Notes under the pieces: generated by a model | What the model was told of the DNA's origin: nothing | The model's database searches: none | The model's input: only the letters and a program-made list of their open reading frames with translations | Assembly (NCBI GenBank): GCA_005502925.1 | Contig: SCPD01000006.1 | Location: forward strand, 62,001 to 126,000 | Direction of reading: 5' to 3' | Origin: Rhizobiales bacterium Y(2018) | GTDB lineage: Bacteria > Pseudomonadota > Alphaproteobacteria > Rhizobiales > Aestuariivirgaceae | DNA: 64,000 nt | In this document: in pieces, positions 27,224 to 35,739 of the stretch | Numbering within the stretch: position 1 is the first letter of the stretch | How the letters are laid out: each line of letters begins with the position of its first letter | Position numbers and translations under genes: made by a program

Positions 27224-28630
27224 CTACTCCGACTGCTCCGCCGCGAGCTGGCGCCATTTGGCGGCGTAGCGCGCCATCATCGCCGGCGCCTTCGGATCCA
27301 CGCGGTCGAGTGACAGAGCGAGCTCGGGCAGCTTGCCGTCCTCACTCATCAAGGCCAGCACCATGGCGCCTTGCGTGGTGCCGTCGCGCAATTGCGAGGC
27401 AAGCACCTTCTGCTTCGGGCGCAGAGCCGCGAGCGCCGCGAGAAACACCGGGTTCTTGGCGAAAGGCCCGTCGACGATGATGTCGCCTTTCGACTTCACC
27501 GCGGCGAGCGAGCGGTCGACCATCAGCGCGCAATAAAGCGCGGCAAGGGTCGCTCGTTCTTCTTCGCTTGCAGGTGCCGGGCCTCTCACCAGGCCTTTAT
27601 TGCCGGTGCCGGGCATCGGTCCGCCCGAGTCGGTGAAGGACGGAAGCGCGAAGCTCTCTTGCGAGAGAATGTCGGCAAGCGCCTTGAAGCTCGCCGCTTC
27701 GGCGGCGGCGCCACGCGAGAGAATCTCGAATTCGCGCCCGCCCATGAAGCGGCAGCAGGCGACGGGCTTGCCCCAGATGTCGGTGTTGGTCACCGTGTCG
27801 CGCTTAGGGTCGAGCTCGGTAATGCCGGTGTCGGTGTCGAAGCCGATGATCCAGGTGCCGGTCGACAGAAGCGTGAAGTGTTTCCGGCCGCCGGCGAGGT
27901 AGCGCAGATAATTGGCGCTCGAATCGTGGATGCCGGCCAGCACGTCGCCGCGGCCGCGGAAACGGCCATCGCGGAATTCCTCCTTCAGCGTGCCCGTCAC
28001 TTCCCAGGCCTGGGCCCAGGGCGCGAAGAGCTTGTCCCAGCCGCGCAGACGCGCCAGCGACGAGAAGCTGTTGTCGCGCACATCCATCAGCTGTGACTGG
28101 CACGACATGCTGGCGACCTCGATCACCGCTTTGCCGCTGAGCAGATAGCTCACATATTGAATCCAGGGCAGGATGGTTTTGACCTTGGCGAAATCCTCGG
28201 GGAAAGCCTCTTCCGCCCAGAAGAGCTGCATGCCATGGGTCAGCGCCATCGGCAGAAGCGGCCCGAAGACTTCCGAGAAAGGCGGCTCGACCTTGCGATA
28301 GGCTTCAATGATCTCGGGTGGCGGCTCGGCCATGTAATCCATCACCGGCAAGGCCAGTGAACCATCCTCGGCGAGGCAGGCAATCGCCGCGCCATGGGCC
28401 GAGGGCACGATGACGTCGATCGGCAGCACCGCGTCGAGATCGGGCAGATGTTTGGCGCAGAAAGCGATCAGCGGCTTGGGATCGAGATGCAGAAAGGGGG
28501 GGCCGGCGCGATGGCGGCTCGCCATCTTGCGTTCGGCCAAAGGCTTTCCGGCGCTGTCGAAGAGCACGATCTTGCTGTTGGTCGCTCCGACATCCACCAC
28601 GGCGATGCCGCGCACATTATTTCCCGTCAT
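27224..28630 (-). CDS. FGGY-family carbohydrate kinase (rhamnulokinase/fuculokinase-like)
   Basis: ATP-dependent kinase of 468 residues. The N-terminal phosphate-binding loop is AVVDVGATNSKIVLFD (10-25), and the second domain contains LLSTGTWIIGFD with a C-terminal GxxG-type segment. The closest families by appearance are rhamnulokinase and L-fuculokinase. Functional context is a class II aldolase and a SAF-domain dehydrogenase 1.2-3 kb away, which together resemble a deoxysugar or tetronate/pentulose-phosphate route: kinase product cleaved by the aldolase. The substrate is not deducible. GAGGGG lies upstream of the ATG. Confidence 0.8.
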   Translation of the reverse strand: MTGNNVRGIAVVDVGATNSKIVLFDSAGKPLAERKMASRHRAGPPFLHLDPKPLIAFCAKHLPDLDAVLPIDVIVPSAHGAAIACLAEDGSLALPVMDYMAEPPPEIIEAYRKVEPPFSEVFGPLLPMALTHGMQLFWAEEAFPEDFAKVKTILPWIQYVSYLLSGKAVIEVASMSCQSQLMDVRDNSFSSLARLRGWDKLFAPWAQAWEVTGTLKEEFRDGRFRGRGDVLAGIHDSSANYLRYLAGGRKHFTLLSTGTWIIGFDTDTGITELDPKRDTVTNTDIWGKPVACCRFMGGREFEILSRGAAAEAASFKALADILSQESFALPSFTDSGGPMPGTGNKGLVRGPAPASEEERATLAALYCALMVDRSLAAVKSKGDIIVDGPFAKNPVFLAALAALRPKQKVLASQLRDGTTQGAMVLALMSEDGKLPELALSLDRVDPKAPAMMARYAAKWRQLAAEQSE

Positions 28631-28663
28631 GATCCCCTCTGTGGGACGCCCCCCGGCGCCCGA

Positions 28664-29188
28664 TCACAGATTTTTGTACATGATCGTGGTGGAGTCGAGA
28701 CGATCTTTATGGGTGTCGCGGCAATAGCCAGGGATGATACCGGTGGTGCGGTAACCGATGGCGGCATAAAGCGGCTCGGCCGTGTCGCCGGTGCGGGTGT
28801 CGAGGGTGAGCAGGCAACGCCTAAGCCGGCGCGCCTCGTCCTCGATTGCCGCCATCAGTGCCTTGGCGATGCCCTGGCGGCGGAAATCCGGATGCACCAG
28901 CAATTTGCGGATCTCGGCGCGATGCGGCTGATTGGCCGGCGTGTCGTAGTCGAGCTGCACCGCGCCGGCGATGCGCGCACCGTCTTTCGCCACCAGGAGC
29001 AGACGTGTGCCGCTCGCCACCGGCCCCGCGACCTTGTCGCGCCAGAAGCCTTCCGCGTCTTCCATACTGTGCGGCATGATGAAGCCGATGCTGGCGCCGG
29101 CATGAACACAGTCATGCAGGAGCTTCGCCAGTTCCGGCAATTCGTGTGAGATGTCCTCGGCGGTGAAGAGCGAGAGGTTTATCGTCAT
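28664..29188 (-). CDS. GNAT-family N-acetyltransferase
   Basis: Encodes 174 residues with the GNAT acetyl-CoA-binding motif A in IRKLLVHPDFRRQGIAKALMAAIEDEA (about 92-118), containing the R/Q-x-x-G-x-A pyrophosphate loop, and a C-terminal beta segment (LYAAIGYRTTGIIPGYCRD). The acceptor is unknown; GNATs modify small amines, antibiotics or protein termini. It starts three bases after the stop of the XRE-cupin regulator gene, a pairing that often reflects one operon. No strong ribosome binding site is visible. Confidence 0.85.
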   Translation of the reverse strand: MTINLSLFTAEDISHELPELAKLLHDCVHAGASIGFIMPHSMEDAEGFWRDKVAGPVASGTRLLLVAKDGARIAGAVQLDYDTPANQPHRAEIRKLLVHPDFRRQGIAKALMAAIEDEARRLRRCLLTLDTRTGDTAEPLYAAIGYRTTGIIPGYCRDTHKDRLDSTTIMYKNL

Positions 29189-29191
29189 GTC

Positions 29192-29764
29192 TCACACCAT
29201 GAAGATCAGATAGCGGGCCGAGATTTTCTTCGGCGTCGCGAAGCTGCTCGGGCCGAAAAGCTGATAACGCAGGCAGTCGCCGGCTTTCAGCTCGTAGGTT
29301 GTGCCGGCCACCGTGATGTCGAGCTGGCCCTCGAGCAGAACGAGATGATGCTCGAGGCCCTGCTTCGGCGCCTTGTCGTAATCGATGCGTGTGCCGGGGC
29401 CGATCTCGCCTTCGATCACTTCACCGACAAGCGTATGCGCCGGCGGCGACACCGCGCGGCGCTTGAAGCTGATCTCTGGATCGCTCCACAAAGTCTGGGC
29501 GCTGCGCCGGATGAGCGGCGCGAAACCGTCCTCGGCCATATGCATCAGCCGTGACAGCGTCAGGCCGAAGGCGGCGCAGAGCTTGCCCAGCATGCTGGTG
29601 GTCGGGCTGATGGCGAAATTTTCGAGCCTCGACAAAGTGGCGCGGCTCACCCCGCTGCGACCGGCCAACTCGTCGAGCGACCAGCCGCGATCGATGCGCA
29701 AGGCCTTCAGGCGCTGGGCGATCCGGCGGTCGACGGCGTCGTCCATGATTTCTATATCTTCCAT
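29192..29764 (-). CDS. XRE-type regulator with C-terminal cupin sensor
   Basis: Encodes 190 residues: a helix-turn-helix (about 13-68, RLKALRIDRGWSLDELAGRSGVSRATLSRLEN) and a cupin fold (about 105-185, with HHLVLLEGQLDITVAG) likely to sense a small metabolite. A perfect-armed 21-bp palindrome touches the first ATG at 29764, leaving no room for a ribosome site; an ATG at 29746 (MDDAVD) with GGAAG upstream is the alternative start, giving 184 residues. The divergent aldolase-dehydrogenase genes are the probable targets, plus autoregulation with the downstream GNAT gene. Ligand unknown. Confidence 0.88.
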   Translation of the reverse strand: MEDIEIMDDAVDRRIAQRLKALRIDRGWSLDELAGRSGVSRATLSRLENFAISPTTSMLGKLCAAFGLTLSRLMHMAEDGFAPLIRRSAQTLWSDPEISFKRRAVSPPAHTLVGEVIEGEIGPGTRIDYDKAPKQGLEHHLVLLEGQLDITVAGTTYELKAGDCLRYQLFGPSSFATPKKISARYLIFMV

Positions 29765-29785
29765 ATTTGAGAATTTTTCTCAAAT
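29765..29785. promoter_or_regulatory. 21-bp palindrome, probable operator of the XRE-cupin regulator
   Basis: ATTTGAGAA-TTT-TTCTCAAAT has perfect 9-bp arms and lies against the start of the regulator gene in a divergent promoter region. Position and symmetry suit autorepression. Confidence 0.65.
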
Positions 29786-29861
29786 CAGGGAAAATGTCAA
29801 GAGACCGCGACCTTAGCCTTTCTGGACCTTTCGGATTTCAGGTTGTAGGGTCCGCCCGAAA

Positions 29862-29873
29862 ATTTGATCAAAT
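29862..29873. promoter_or_regulatory. Second palindrome ATTTGATCAAAT before the aldolase gene
   Basis: Perfect 12-bp dyad with the same ATTTGA/TCAAAT half-sites as the 29765 palindrome but without its spacer. It ends one base before the GGAG ribosome binding site (29874-29877) of the aldolase gene, so a bound protein could block transcription or initiation. Confidence 0.5.
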
Positions 29874-29885
29874 GGAGCCGTCGCG

Positions 29886-30668
29886 ATGTCAAAGTCCAAA
29901 CATGCCGATCTCAAGAAGAAGATCATCTGGGTCTGCCGTCAGATGAACGAGATGGGCATCAATCAGGGCACGTCGGGCAATGTCAGCGCCCGCACCGAGG
30001 ACGGTTTCCTGATGACGGCGTCGGGCGTTCCTTATGACATCATGGATGTCGAGCATATCGTCGAGATGGATCTCGAGGGCGGCTATTACGGCAAATATCT
30101 GCCGTCGACCGAATGGCGCATGCATATGGACATCTTCAAGGCGCGGCCCGAGGCGGGCGCCATCGTGCATACGCATTCGATCTATGCCACGGCACTGGCG
30201 ACCTTGCGCAAAGACATCCCGCCCTTCCACTACATGATCGGCGTCACCGGCGGCCCGACCTTGCGGGTCAGCGACTATGCCGAATTCGGCACCCAGGCGC
30301 TCTCCGACACGATGCTCAAGGCGCTGAAGGACCGCACCGCCTGCCTCCTCGCCAATCACGGCCAGATCGCCTTCGGGCCCAATCTCGACAAGGCCCTGTG
30401 GCTCGCGGGCGAGATCGAGACGCTCTGCCACCAATATTGGGCGGCGTGCCTCGCCGGCAAGCCGGTCATCCTCAAGGATGCGCAGATGAAGACCGTCCTG
30501 GCGCGCTTCAAGACATACGGCAAGCAGGCCGGTGAGCTGAAAGGCGGCGAGGCGCTGGCGGTGATCGCGCCGACGCGCCGCGATGCGCCCGAGGCGAAGC
30601 CTGAGAAGGGCAAGAAAGACAAGCCGAAGAAGGACAAGTCCAAGAAGGCCAAGGACAAGGCGAAGTGA
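29886..30668 (+). CDS. Class II aldolase/adducin-family protein with Lys-rich tail
   Basis: Zinc-dependent aldolase or epimerase fold, 260 residues. Residues 1-215 hold the family core: GTSGNVSART (phosphate site), TASGVPYD, HTHSIYATALA with paired zinc-ligand histidines, and CLLANHGQIAFG with the third. It resembles fuculose-phosphate/ribulose-phosphate aldolase-type enzymes. Residues about 236-260 form an unusual Lys/Asp/Ala/Glu repeat tail, low in complexity and absent from the classical enzymes. It is coupled to the SAF-domain dehydrogenase by a GTGA overlap, and preceded by the regulator palindromes. The FGGY kinase at 27224 is a possible partner. Confidence 0.85.
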   Translation: MSKSKHADLKKKIIWVCRQMNEMGINQGTSGNVSARTEDGFLMTASGVPYDIMDVEHIVEMDLEGGYYGKYLPSTEWRMHMDIFKARPEAGAIVHTHSIYATALATLRKDIPPFHYMIGVTGGPTLRVSDYAEFGTQALSDTMLKALKDRTACLLANHGQIAFGPNLDKALWLAGEIETLCHQYWAACLAGKPVILKDAQMKTVLARFKTYGKQAGELKGGEALAVIAPTRRDAPEAKPEKGKKDKPKKDKSKKAKDKAK

Positions 30669-31993
30669 TTTCCAATGTGTCGTCGCTGGCGCGCGAATTG
30701 CGCCGGCATGCCGAGGAGAAAGGCCCGATCCGGATCGGTGTCGCCGGCGCCGGCCAGATGGGCACCGATCTCGCCGTTCAGCTCGCCCGTATGGAGGGCC
30801 TGCGGCTCGCGGCCATCGCCGAGCTCAATATCCCCAATGCGCAAGCGGCACTTCTCCTCGCCGGCCATGGGCGCGAGGACTTCGCCGAGGCGAAGTCCGC
30901 TCAGGATATCGATCGGCTGATCGAGATGAAGAAGATCGCCATCACCGGCGATCTTCAGGCGCTTGTCGGCGCCGGGCGCATCGATGTGGTGATCGACGCC
31001 ACCGGCAATCCCGATACAGGGGCCGTCTTCGCGCTCGCCGCGATCAAAGCCGGCAAGCCGATCGTGATGCTCAATGTCGAGGCCGACATCACCATCGGCC
31101 GCTTTCTCCATGAAGAAGCGCGCCGCGCCGGCGTCGTTTATACGGGCGCGGCGGGTGATGAGCCGGCCGCGGCCCTCGAGCTCATCGGTTTCGCCCAGTC
31201 GCTCGGCCTGTCGATCGTCTGCGCCGGCAAGGGTAAGAACAACCCGCTCAAATTCGACGCGGTACCGGCCGATTACGAAAAGGAAGCCCGTGAGCGCAAC
31301 ATGAATGCGCGCATGCTGGTCGAATTCGTCGACGGCTCGAAGACCATGGTCGAGATGGTGGCGATCGCCAATGCGACCGGCCTCGTCCCTGACCTGCCCG
31401 GCATGCATGGTCCGGCGGCGACGCGCGATGAGCTTGCGGACGTGCTGATTCCGAAATCCAAGGGCGGCGTGCTCAGCAAGACCGGCTGCGTCGATTATTC
31501 GATCGGCAAGGGTGTGGCGCCCGGCGTCTTCTGCATCGTCGAGGCCGATCATCCGCGCGTCATCGAACGCATGATCGATCTGAAAGTCGGCAAGGGGCCG
31601 TATTTTTCACTCTTCCGGCCCTTCCATCTGACCAGCCTCGAAGTGCCGATTTCGGCGGCGCATGCGGTGCTGCACAAAGAAGCCGACATGGTGCCGCTCG
31701 ATCATCCGGTGGCGGAAGCGATCGCCCTCGCCAAGCGCGATCTCAAGCCCGGCGAAACGCTCGGCAAGATCGGCGAGACGGAATATCGCGCCTGGGCGAT
31801 GACCTGGGGCGAAGCGCGCCAGGCCAATGCCATCCCGATCGGCCTCGCCGAGCGGGCGAAAGTGGTGAAGCCGGTCAAGGCCGGCAGCTATCTCACCTAT
31901 GACAATTGCGTTCCCGACGACACGCTCACCATCACCCAGATCCGCCGCCGCCTCGACCAGTCGGATGCACGCTTTCTGGCCGCGGCGGAGTAG
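30665..31993 (+). CDS. NAD(P)-dependent oxidoreductase with C-terminal SAF domain
   Basis: Encodes 442 residues starting with a GTG that overlaps the aldolase stop (GTGA). The N-terminal Rossmann domain (about 22-150, IGVAGAGQMGTDLAVQLARMEG) is homoserine-dehydrogenase-like. The C-terminal region (about 345-425) matches the SAF fold seen in sialic acid synthase and altronate dehydratase families. Proteins of this architecture are often annotated as hypothetical or homoserine-dehydrogenase-like, and several sit in sugar-acid clusters. The coupled aldolase points to oxidation of a sugar, lactone or sugar-acid intermediate. I do not know the substrate. Confidence 0.8.
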   Translation: MISNVSSLARELRRHAEEKGPIRIGVAGAGQMGTDLAVQLARMEGLRLAAIAELNIPNAQAALLLAGHGREDFAEAKSAQDIDRLIEMKKIAITGDLQALVGAGRIDVVIDATGNPDTGAVFALAAIKAGKPIVMLNVEADITIGRFLHEEARRAGVVYTGAAGDEPAAALELIGFAQSLGLSIVCAGKGKNNPLKFDAVPADYEKEARERNMNARMLVEFVDGSKTMVEMVAIANATGLVPDLPGMHGPAATRDELADVLIPKSKGGVLSKTGCVDYSIGKGVAPGVFCIVEADHPRVIERMIDLKVGKGPYFSLFRPFHLTSLEVPISAAHAVLHKEADMVPLDHPVAEAIALAKRDLKPGETLGKIGETEYRAWAMTWGEARQANAIPIGLAERAKVVKPVKAGSYLTYDNCVPDDTLTITQIRRRLDQSDARFLAAAE

Positions 31994-31997
31994 GGGC

Positions 31998-33266
31998 CTA
32001 ACCCGCAATCGCCGTCGCGATATCTCCCGCATGCTTGCGGATATGCGGCACCGCGACGGTTTCGAAGAACTGGCCGCGGGTCAGCGTGCCGAGCGCGAAA
32101 ATGCGTGAGGGATGACCGTCGCGCGTCCGGCAGCGTCCGTCATCGTCGATGGCGATGCCGAGGCCGAGCGGGCATTCGGTGACGAGGCCGGCATCGAGGA
32201 GCACGCTCAATAGAGCATGTGAGCGCAGCGACAGGCTCGGCCCGGTGGTGTTGACGACGAGATCGGCCGCGAGAGTGCCGGCAGTCAGATCGACATCGAT
32301 ACGATCGGTATGCGGTGTGAGACGGTGGATACGGCCGGCGCGCAAGGACAGGCGCCCGGCCGTCCTCAGCTCCTCGATCCGGTGCCAGGTCGGCGGCGGC
32401 GACCGGTGGCGATGATGCAGCCACAGCCGGGCGCCATGCCTCATGAAGCTGCGGCGCTGCTCATGTGTCCACCGGGTCCAGATCGTCTCGACATGCCCGC
32501 GCAGGCCATCGACGACTTCATACCAGTCATGTTGGCGCAACTCGCGCTTCACCATGCCCCAGATCGCAGCGGGCGAATGACCGATGATGTGTTCCGCGTC
32601 GGCCCAGGGCGTCACGGTCCGATCGCAAGGTGGCGTCAGCGGATGCGCCGCAGCCAAAGTGAATCGTGCTTTTGGATTGGCATCGGCGATCAGCACAACC
32701 GCATCGAGCGCCGTAAGACCCGTGCCGGCGATAACGACGCGGTCGCGTTCTTGAGCTATTCCCGGTGTCAGGCTCCAGGGATGTTCGACGATACGCGGAT
32801 CGCTGATCCCGGCCGCGAGAAATTTCGGAGGTAGATTGCCGAGCGCCAGTACGGCATGTGAGGCCGTAAGCGTCGTGCCGTCTGTCAAGGTGATGGCAAG
32901 CCCGTCATCGGTTGAACGGATCGTGCTCGCCATCGTCTGGAAATGGCGGACATCCTTACCGGCGACGGCTTTCGAAACCGCTTCGGTGAGGAAATCGCCA
33001 TAGAGCCGACGTGGCGCATAGTCGTGCTCGGCGCGCTCGGCGAGCCACGGCTCGAAGAGCGGATCGTCCGCCTCGGCAAACGTGTCCATCTTGGGCGTCG
33101 TCACATTGAGGAGATGCTTGTCGAAACGCGCCGAATAAGCGAGGCCGCGACCCAGGCTCGCGCGCGGCTCGACGATATCGATGCCTTCGTGACCCTGCTG
33201 CAAGAGGCGCAACAGCATCCAGGCGCCGGCGGCGCCGCCGCCGATGATGACGATGCGCAGTTTCAT
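31998..33266 (-). CDS. FAD/NAD(P)-binding oxidoreductase (COG4529-like)
   Basis: Encodes 422 residues. The N-terminal FAD fold is IVIIGGGAAGAWMLLRLLQQG (5-25), followed by GRGLAYSARFDKHLLNVTTPKMDTF, a signature of the YdhS/COG4529 group of FAD/NAD(P)-binding proteins. A second nucleotide motif VVIAGTGLTALDAVVLI is near 170. The reaction is unknown for the group. Its start overlaps the amidohydrolase stop by one base (TGATG), and the gene is last in an operon with an SsuABC-like importer, so it may oxidise the imported or deacylated compound. Four bases separate it from the convergent dehydrogenase gene. Confidence 0.8.
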   Translation of the reverse strand: MKLRIVIIGGGAAGAWMLLRLLQQGHEGIDIVEPRASLGRGLAYSARFDKHLLNVTTPKMDTFAEADDPLFEPWLAERAEHDYAPRRLYGDFLTEAVSKAVAGKDVRHFQTMASTIRSTDDGLAITLTDGTTLTASHAVLALGNLPPKFLAAGISDPRIVEHPWSLTPGIAQERDRVVIAGTGLTALDAVVLIADANPKARFTLAAAHPLTPPCDRTVTPWADAEHIIGHSPAAIWGMVKRELRQHDWYEVVDGLRGHVETIWTRWTHEQRRSFMRHGARLWLHHRHRSPPPTWHRIEELRTAGRLSLRAGRIHRLTPHTDRIDVDLTAGTLAADLVVNTTGPSLSLRSHALLSVLLDAGLVTECPLGLGIAIDDDGRCRTRDGHPSRIFALGTLTRGQFFETVAVPHIRKHAGDIATAIAG

Positions 33267-34924
33267 CAGGGGCGCTCGAAAACGATGCGGCCGTCCACGA
33301 TGGTCAGGAGGCTCGACAAGTCCCTCAGCTTGTTTGCGTCGACGGTCAGCGGGTCGCTATCGAAGACGGCGAGATCGGCAAGGAAACCCGGCGCCAGCGG
33401 GCCCTTGTGATGCTCGTCATAAGTGAGGCGCGCGCCGCTCAATGTGAGCGCATGCAACGCCTCGCGGCGCGTCAGCCGCTCCGCGGCGCCCAGCACCTTT
33501 TCGTCGGAACGGCGCTCTCTTTCGCACATCGTCCACAGAGTGAAGCCGGGATTGTACGGAATATTGTCGGTCGCCGCGGCGGCATCGATGCCGAGATCGA
33601 GCATGGTCCGCATCGGCACGATCCTGTCGCCGTCGGCCTCATCGTACCAATGGCCGCCCTTCCACAGGAAATAGACCGGAATGGTGGTGACGAGCACGCC
33701 GAGCCGCGCCAGGCGGGCAAGCGTCGCGCGCTCCGTTCGGGCGATATGCTGGATGACCCAGCGTTTTCCGGCGAGCGGCGCCAGCGTATTCACGCGCTCG
33801 AGTACCGCGACGACCTCATCGAGGCGGTCGCCGACAATGGTGTTGAGCCGCAGGTCGTAGAGCAAAGCCAGGCGACACAGCTCCTCGAAATCCTTCGGTC
33901 CCTGCGCCTGCTCGACGAAGCCCGACCAGCCGGTATTGGGCAGATCCTTGCGGGCGATCTCGGCCATGCGGTCATCACCGCCATAAGCGACATGGATGCC
34001 GGACAGACGGAACCACGGATCACCGAGGCCGGAGCCCCTCGCCTGGGCCAGCCAGTCGCGCATGATGATCGCCGCTTCGCTTACATCCTTCCAGGAGGGG
34101 CTCACCACCAGCCCGATGCGAACCGTGAGCTCGTTCTTTTCCCACAGATCGCGATAGAGGCCGATGATCTCGGCGGCCGAGCCGTGGCCTTCATAGGCCG
34201 ATGTCGTGCCGACGCCATTATAGAGGCGCATCGATTCAATGATGCCGGCGCGGCGGTCGGCGGCGCTGAAGCGCGGCACCGCCGGCAGGAGATCGAACTC
34301 GACCATCGGACGCGGATTGCGCTCGATGATGATTCCTGTCGGCTCGCCTGTCGCGTCCTTCACGATCTCGATGCCGCCGATGCTGGGAGTCGATGAACGT
34401 GTAATGCCATTAAGCGCCAGCGCTTTCGTGTTGAGGCAGGAATGGCCCGGTGGTGCCCCCCAATTGCCGAAGAGGCCCGGAATATAGACCGGATGATCGG
34501 GGGCGGCGGCGTCGAGATCGAAGCGGTCGGGGGCGCGGCCTTCGGCGAGCTGGGCAACAGCGTTGAAGAAAAACGGCGGCGTGCCGATCGGCATGGTGAC
34601 GATCCAGTCGCCATGTTTCGTCTTCTGCGCTTCCGCCCGGATGAGCGCCTGGATGTCGGCGATCGAGCGGCAGCCCGCGAGCGACGGGCGCCTCAGCTTC
34701 AGCCCTTCGCGCTCCATATGCGCATGGGCGTCATTGATCCCAGGTGTCACGGTGGCGCCGGGCAGATCGATGAGGCGCGTTCGCGGCGTGGCATGTGCTT
34801 TGAGCTCGGTCGCGTCACCGACAGCGAGAATGCGGTTGCCGCTGATCGCAATGGCTTCGGCGACGCGATCCTCCGCATCGAGCGTGCGTACCCTGCCGGT
34901 GGTGATGATGATGATGTCAGGCAC
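33266..34924 (-). CDS. YtcJ-like amidohydrolase
   Basis: Metal-dependent amidohydrolase of the YtcJ/amidohydrolase-3 group, 552 residues. The N-terminal beta domain is about 1-60; the metal motif HxH lies at H67/H69 in DAHAHME. Further ligands include the His in WVIQHIARTERA and a late Asp region (DAAAATDNIPYNPGFTLW). The C-terminal beta domain ends PLAPGFLADLAVFDSDPL. It hydrolyses an amide, imide or ester; the substrate is unknown. Its start lies within the 3' end of the permease gene (8-bp overlap), tying it to import of its substrate. Confidence 0.88.
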   Translation of the reverse strand: MPDIIIITTGRVRTLDAEDRVAEAIAISGNRILAVGDATELKAHATPRTRLIDLPGATVTPGINDAHAHMEREGLKLRRPSLAGCRSIADIQALIRAEAQKTKHGDWIVTMPIGTPPFFFNAVAQLAEGRAPDRFDLDAAAPDHPVYIPGLFGNWGAPPGHSCLNTKALALNGITRSSTPSIGGIEIVKDATGEPTGIIIERNPRPMVEFDLLPAVPRFSAADRRAGIIESMRLYNGVGTTSAYEGHGSAAEIIGLYRDLWEKNELTVRIGLVVSPSWKDVSEAAIIMRDWLAQARGSGLGDPWFRLSGIHVAYGGDDRMAEIARKDLPNTGWSGFVEQAQGPKDFEELCRLALLYDLRLNTIVGDRLDEVVAVLERVNTLAPLAGKRWVIQHIARTERATLARLARLGVLVTTIPVYFLWKGGHWYDEADGDRIVPMRTMLDLGIDAAAATDNIPYNPGFTLWTMCERERRSDEKVLGAAERLTRREALHALTLSGARLTYDEHHKGPLAPGFLADLAVFDSDPLTVDANKLRDLSSLLTIVDGRIVFERP

Positions 34925-35738
34925 TGGGCCGATACCAGGGGAAGAGCTTCCGGCACAAAGCGACGAACAGACGGTCGCCGGCGAAGCCTAAGAAACCGAG
35001 GATCACCAGCCCGGCGAACATGATGTCGACGCGGAATAGCTGATGGCCCATCGACATCATATAAGCGACGCCGGCGCGGGCTCCCGCAAGCTCGGCGGCG
35101 ACGAGCACGATGAGGGCGATGGCGATGCCTTGCCGAAGTCCCGCAATGATGAAAGGCAAGGACGCCGGCAGGACGACATAGCGCAGAGTCTGCCAGCGAT
35201 TGGCGCCGAGACAGGCGGCGGAGCGCAGATAGATCTCATGCACGTCGCGCACGCCGATGAAGCTGTTGATCCAGATCGGGAAGAAGGCGCCGGTGGCGAC
35301 GAGCGCGACCTTGGCGCCTTCGCCGATGCCGAACCACAGGACCGAGACCGGCACCAGCGCGATGACCGGCACCGAGCGGAAGCCATGCAGCAATGGCTCG
35401 ACCAGGTCGCGGATCACAGGAGCCCTCGCGGTGGCGACGCCGATGGCGACACCTAGTACCGCGGCGATGAGGAAGCCTGAGCCGGCGCGCCCCAGGCTCA
35501 CCAGAATATTCCACGGAATCTCGCCCGAGCCCAGCATCGGCAGCGCCGCCTCGAGGACCTTCGAAGGCGGTGGGAACAGTACCGGATTGGCGAAGCCAAG
35601 GCGCGGGATGATCTCCCAGACGGCCAGGAACAGCAGGACGCCCAGAATGTTGAGCGCGATGCCGCGCCAGCGCCGCATCCGGACGCTCCGTTGATGCTCG
35701 GCGAGAAAACGCGCTTCGAAGGCGGCCGTGTCTTTCAT
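34917..35738 (-). CDS. ABC transporter permease (SsuC/TauC-like)
   Basis: Inner-membrane permease of 273 residues of the nitrate/sulfonate/taurine type, with about six hydrophobic segments and the EAA loop AACLGANRWQTLRYVVLPASLPFIIAGLR split around position 190. Start chosen at 35738 (MKDTAAF), with GAGG upstream; an upstream frame to 35795 would overlap the ATPase gene. It forms a complete importer with the two genes before it. Substrates of this class range from sulfonates to pyrimidine precursors, so nothing more specific is claimed. Confidence 0.9.
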   Translation of the reverse strand: MKDTAAFEARFLAEHQRSVRMRRWRGIALNILGVLLFLAVWEIIPRLGFANPVLFPPPSKVLEAALPMLGSGEIPWNILVSLGRAGSGFLIAAVLGVAIGVATARAPVIRDLVEPLLHGFRSVPVIALVPVSVLWFGIGEGAKVALVATGAFFPIWINSFIGVRDVHEIYLRSAACLGANRWQTLRYVVLPASLPFIIAGLRQGIAIALIVLVAAELAGARAGVAYMMSMGHQLFRVDIMFAGLVILGFLGFAGDRLFVALCRKLFPWYRPSA

Positions 35739-35739
35739 C

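Noticed and set aside
33407-34396. Forward 329-codon frame opposite the amidohydrolase
   Set aside because: Antisense to a gene with intact metal motifs and with no domain of its own.
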